Positions 63,216-64,000 of a DNA stretch of 64,000 bases are shown in pieces (position 1 is the stretch's first letter; each line of letters starts with the position of its first letter). Origin of the DNA: an uncultured Bacteriovoracaceae bacterium. Lineage in GTDB: Bacteria; Bdellovibrionota; Bacteriovoracia; Bacteriovoracales; Bacteriovoracaceae. The stretch covers positions 1-64,000 of the forward strand of contig CAKZUQ010000010.1 in NCBI GenBank assembly GCA_937923325.1. The letters are read 5' to 3'. The notes beneath the pieces are model-generated. The model saw only the letters and a program-made list of their open reading frames with translations, was not told where the DNA came from and did no database searches. Both the position numbers and the translations under genes were made by a program.

Positions 63216-63988
63216 GATTCAATCCAATTTGGTTTTCTTTTATTAAGTAAAGCTTTCATCCCTTCTTGTCCCTCATCTGAAATTCGAAGTAAAGAAATCG
63301 CTCTAGTTGTATATTCACTATAATCTTTATTTTCTGTAATTGTTTTTATTAATTTTTTTGCTTCGATTGTTGCTTTCGGTCCGGCAATTAAAAAAGATTT
63401 CAGAACCTTATTAAAATCTTCTTCAAAATCATCAAGACTAGAGACTTGATGTATAAGATTCATTTCCTTGGCCTTAATTGCAGAAAATCTTTCACCAGAT
63501 AAAAACCAAGCTCTTGCATTAGATTCCCCTATCTTGCTAATACAATATGGCGATATAACTGCTGGTATAAGACCAAGTCTTGTCTCTGTAAATCCAAACT
63601 TAGCTTTTTCATGGGTTATAGCATAGTCACAGACTGAAACGAGACCAACTCCACCACCTAATGCTGCTCCATTAATTTTACCAACAACAGGTTTTGAAAC
63701 ATTATTAATAGTTTCAAACAAGTTAGATAGTTTTTTGGAGTCTTCTATATTCTCTTCTAGAGAATAATTTATCATACTACTCATCCAATGAAGATCAGCT
63801 CCTGCACAAAAAGATCTTCCTTCTCCAGTTAAAACAATAACTTGAACTTCTTCATTAGAATCTAAATCTTTAAATGACTTAGTCATATTTGCAATTAATT
63901 CATCATTAAAAGCATTGTGTATTTCAGGACGATTAATTCGAATTGTTCCAACTTTTTTTTCAATACTTATATCTAAATACTTCATCAT
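63212..63988 (-). CDS. liuC: Methylglutaconyl-CoA hydratase (enoyl-CoA hydratase family)
   Basis: 258 residues from the first ATG, 257 from the second at 63985, which has the better distance (7 bases) from AGGA. FCAGADLHWM and NGAALGGGVGLVSVCDY form the oxyanion hole, and FGFTETRLGLIPAVISPY with FLSGERFSA closely fit methylglutaconyl-CoA hydratase (LiuC/AUH). It hydrates 3-methylglutaconyl-CoA to HMG-CoA in leucine degradation. The operon probably begins upstream, off the right edge. Confidence 0.88.
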   Translation of the reverse strand: MMKYLDISIEKKVGTIRINRPEIHNAFNDELIANMTKSFKDLDSNEEVQVIVLTGEGRSFCAGADLHWMSSMINYSLEENIEDSKKLSNLFETINNVSKPVVGKINGAALGGGVGLVSVCDYAITHEKAKFGFTETRLGLIPAVISPYCISKIGESNARAWFLSGERFSAIKAKEMNLIHQVSSLDDFEEDFNKVLKSFLIAGPKATIEAKKLIKTITENKDYSEYTTRAISLLRISDEGQEGMKALLNKRKPNWIES

Positions 63989-64000
63989 TACATCCTAAAT

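Overview
The window is AT-rich, tightly packed bacterial chromosome. The gene content points to a Bdellovibrionota bacterium of the Bacteriovorax/Halobacteriovorax type. The reasons are low GC with Lys/Asn/Ile-rich proteins, many lipoproteins and large secreted proteins of unknown function, ATLF-like secreted metalloproteases, HD-GYP proteins, a tmRNA tag starting with Gly (GNNEFAMAA, resembling the Bdellovibrio tag as I recall it), and an amino-acid catabolic repertoire (Trp, Leu) suited to living on prey protein. The lineage is an inference from gene content, not from a marker gene.

Layout. 1-900: IS21-like terminal repeats (tentative), then ssrA (tmRNA, minus strand) with its terminator, and a possible 36-residue membrane microprotein. 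1.2-4.2 kb: two HD-GYP-type proteins convergent on each other, one with a degenerate active site. 4.3-7.7 kb: sdhCAB (menaquinone-type succinate dehydrogenase/fumarate reductase) closed by a strong terminator. 7.7-9.8 kb: tandem secreted ATLF-like zinc metalloproteases. 10-11.8 kb: a SprT-like/DUF2786 protein, a DUF423 membrane protein and a lipoprotein with overlapping ends. 11.8-20.6 kb: queE, a DUF1566 lipoprotein with a probable leaderless promoter, a zinc-ribbon/unknown/group-III truncated globin cassette, a TIGR01777 SDR, a DEAD-box helicase, a secreted barrel-like protein, a thermonuclease and a tgt that lacks the zinc cysteines. 20.6-30.7 kb: serC, kynA-kynU, then an operon mdh-speD-GCS2 ligase-M14 amidohydrolase-murD, a basic RNA-binding-like protein and an XRE regulator. 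30.9-38.4 kb: guaD, typA, a COG2509 flavoprotein, cinA and small exported proteins. 38.6-53 kb: a 1670-residue Cys-rich lipoprotein, uppP, an RDD-domain protein, and a run of three genes (998-residue exported helical protein, 866-residue HELGH/NEGIAD lipoprotein protease, small membrane-anchored protein apparently starting at ATT). 53-54.5 kb: an ISL3 transposase remnant and a secreted protein with an apparent ACG start. 54.5-58.4 kb: metG and a UvrD/PcrA/Rep helicase. 58.4-59.6 kb: a lipoprotein gene broken by an in-frame stop, a perfect 20-bp palindrome, and a candidate CsrA-sequestering small RNA. 59.6-64 kb: a leucine/isovalerate degradation operon (methylglutaconyl-CoA hydratase, biotin carboxylase, separate biotin carrier protein, HMG-CoA lyase, second enoyl-CoA hydratase).

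How the genes fit together. KynA/KynU and the Liu/Mcc genes feed amino-acid carbon to alanine, acetyl-CoA and acetoacetate. Mdh and SdhCAB sit in the TCA cycle and respiratory chain. QueE and Tgt are the first committed and last steps around the queuosine precursor pathway. Seven neighbouring gene pairs converge with overlapping stop codons or 3' ends, so mRNA 3' ends here are often antisense to a neighbour.

The most interesting non-coding signal is the minus-strand stretch at about 59,248-59,520. Four [A/G]GGATG motifs, two of them in AGGA tetraloops (one being the terminator hairpin itself), look like an RsmY/CsrB-type RNA. No CRISPR array, tRNA, rRNA or prophage was seen.
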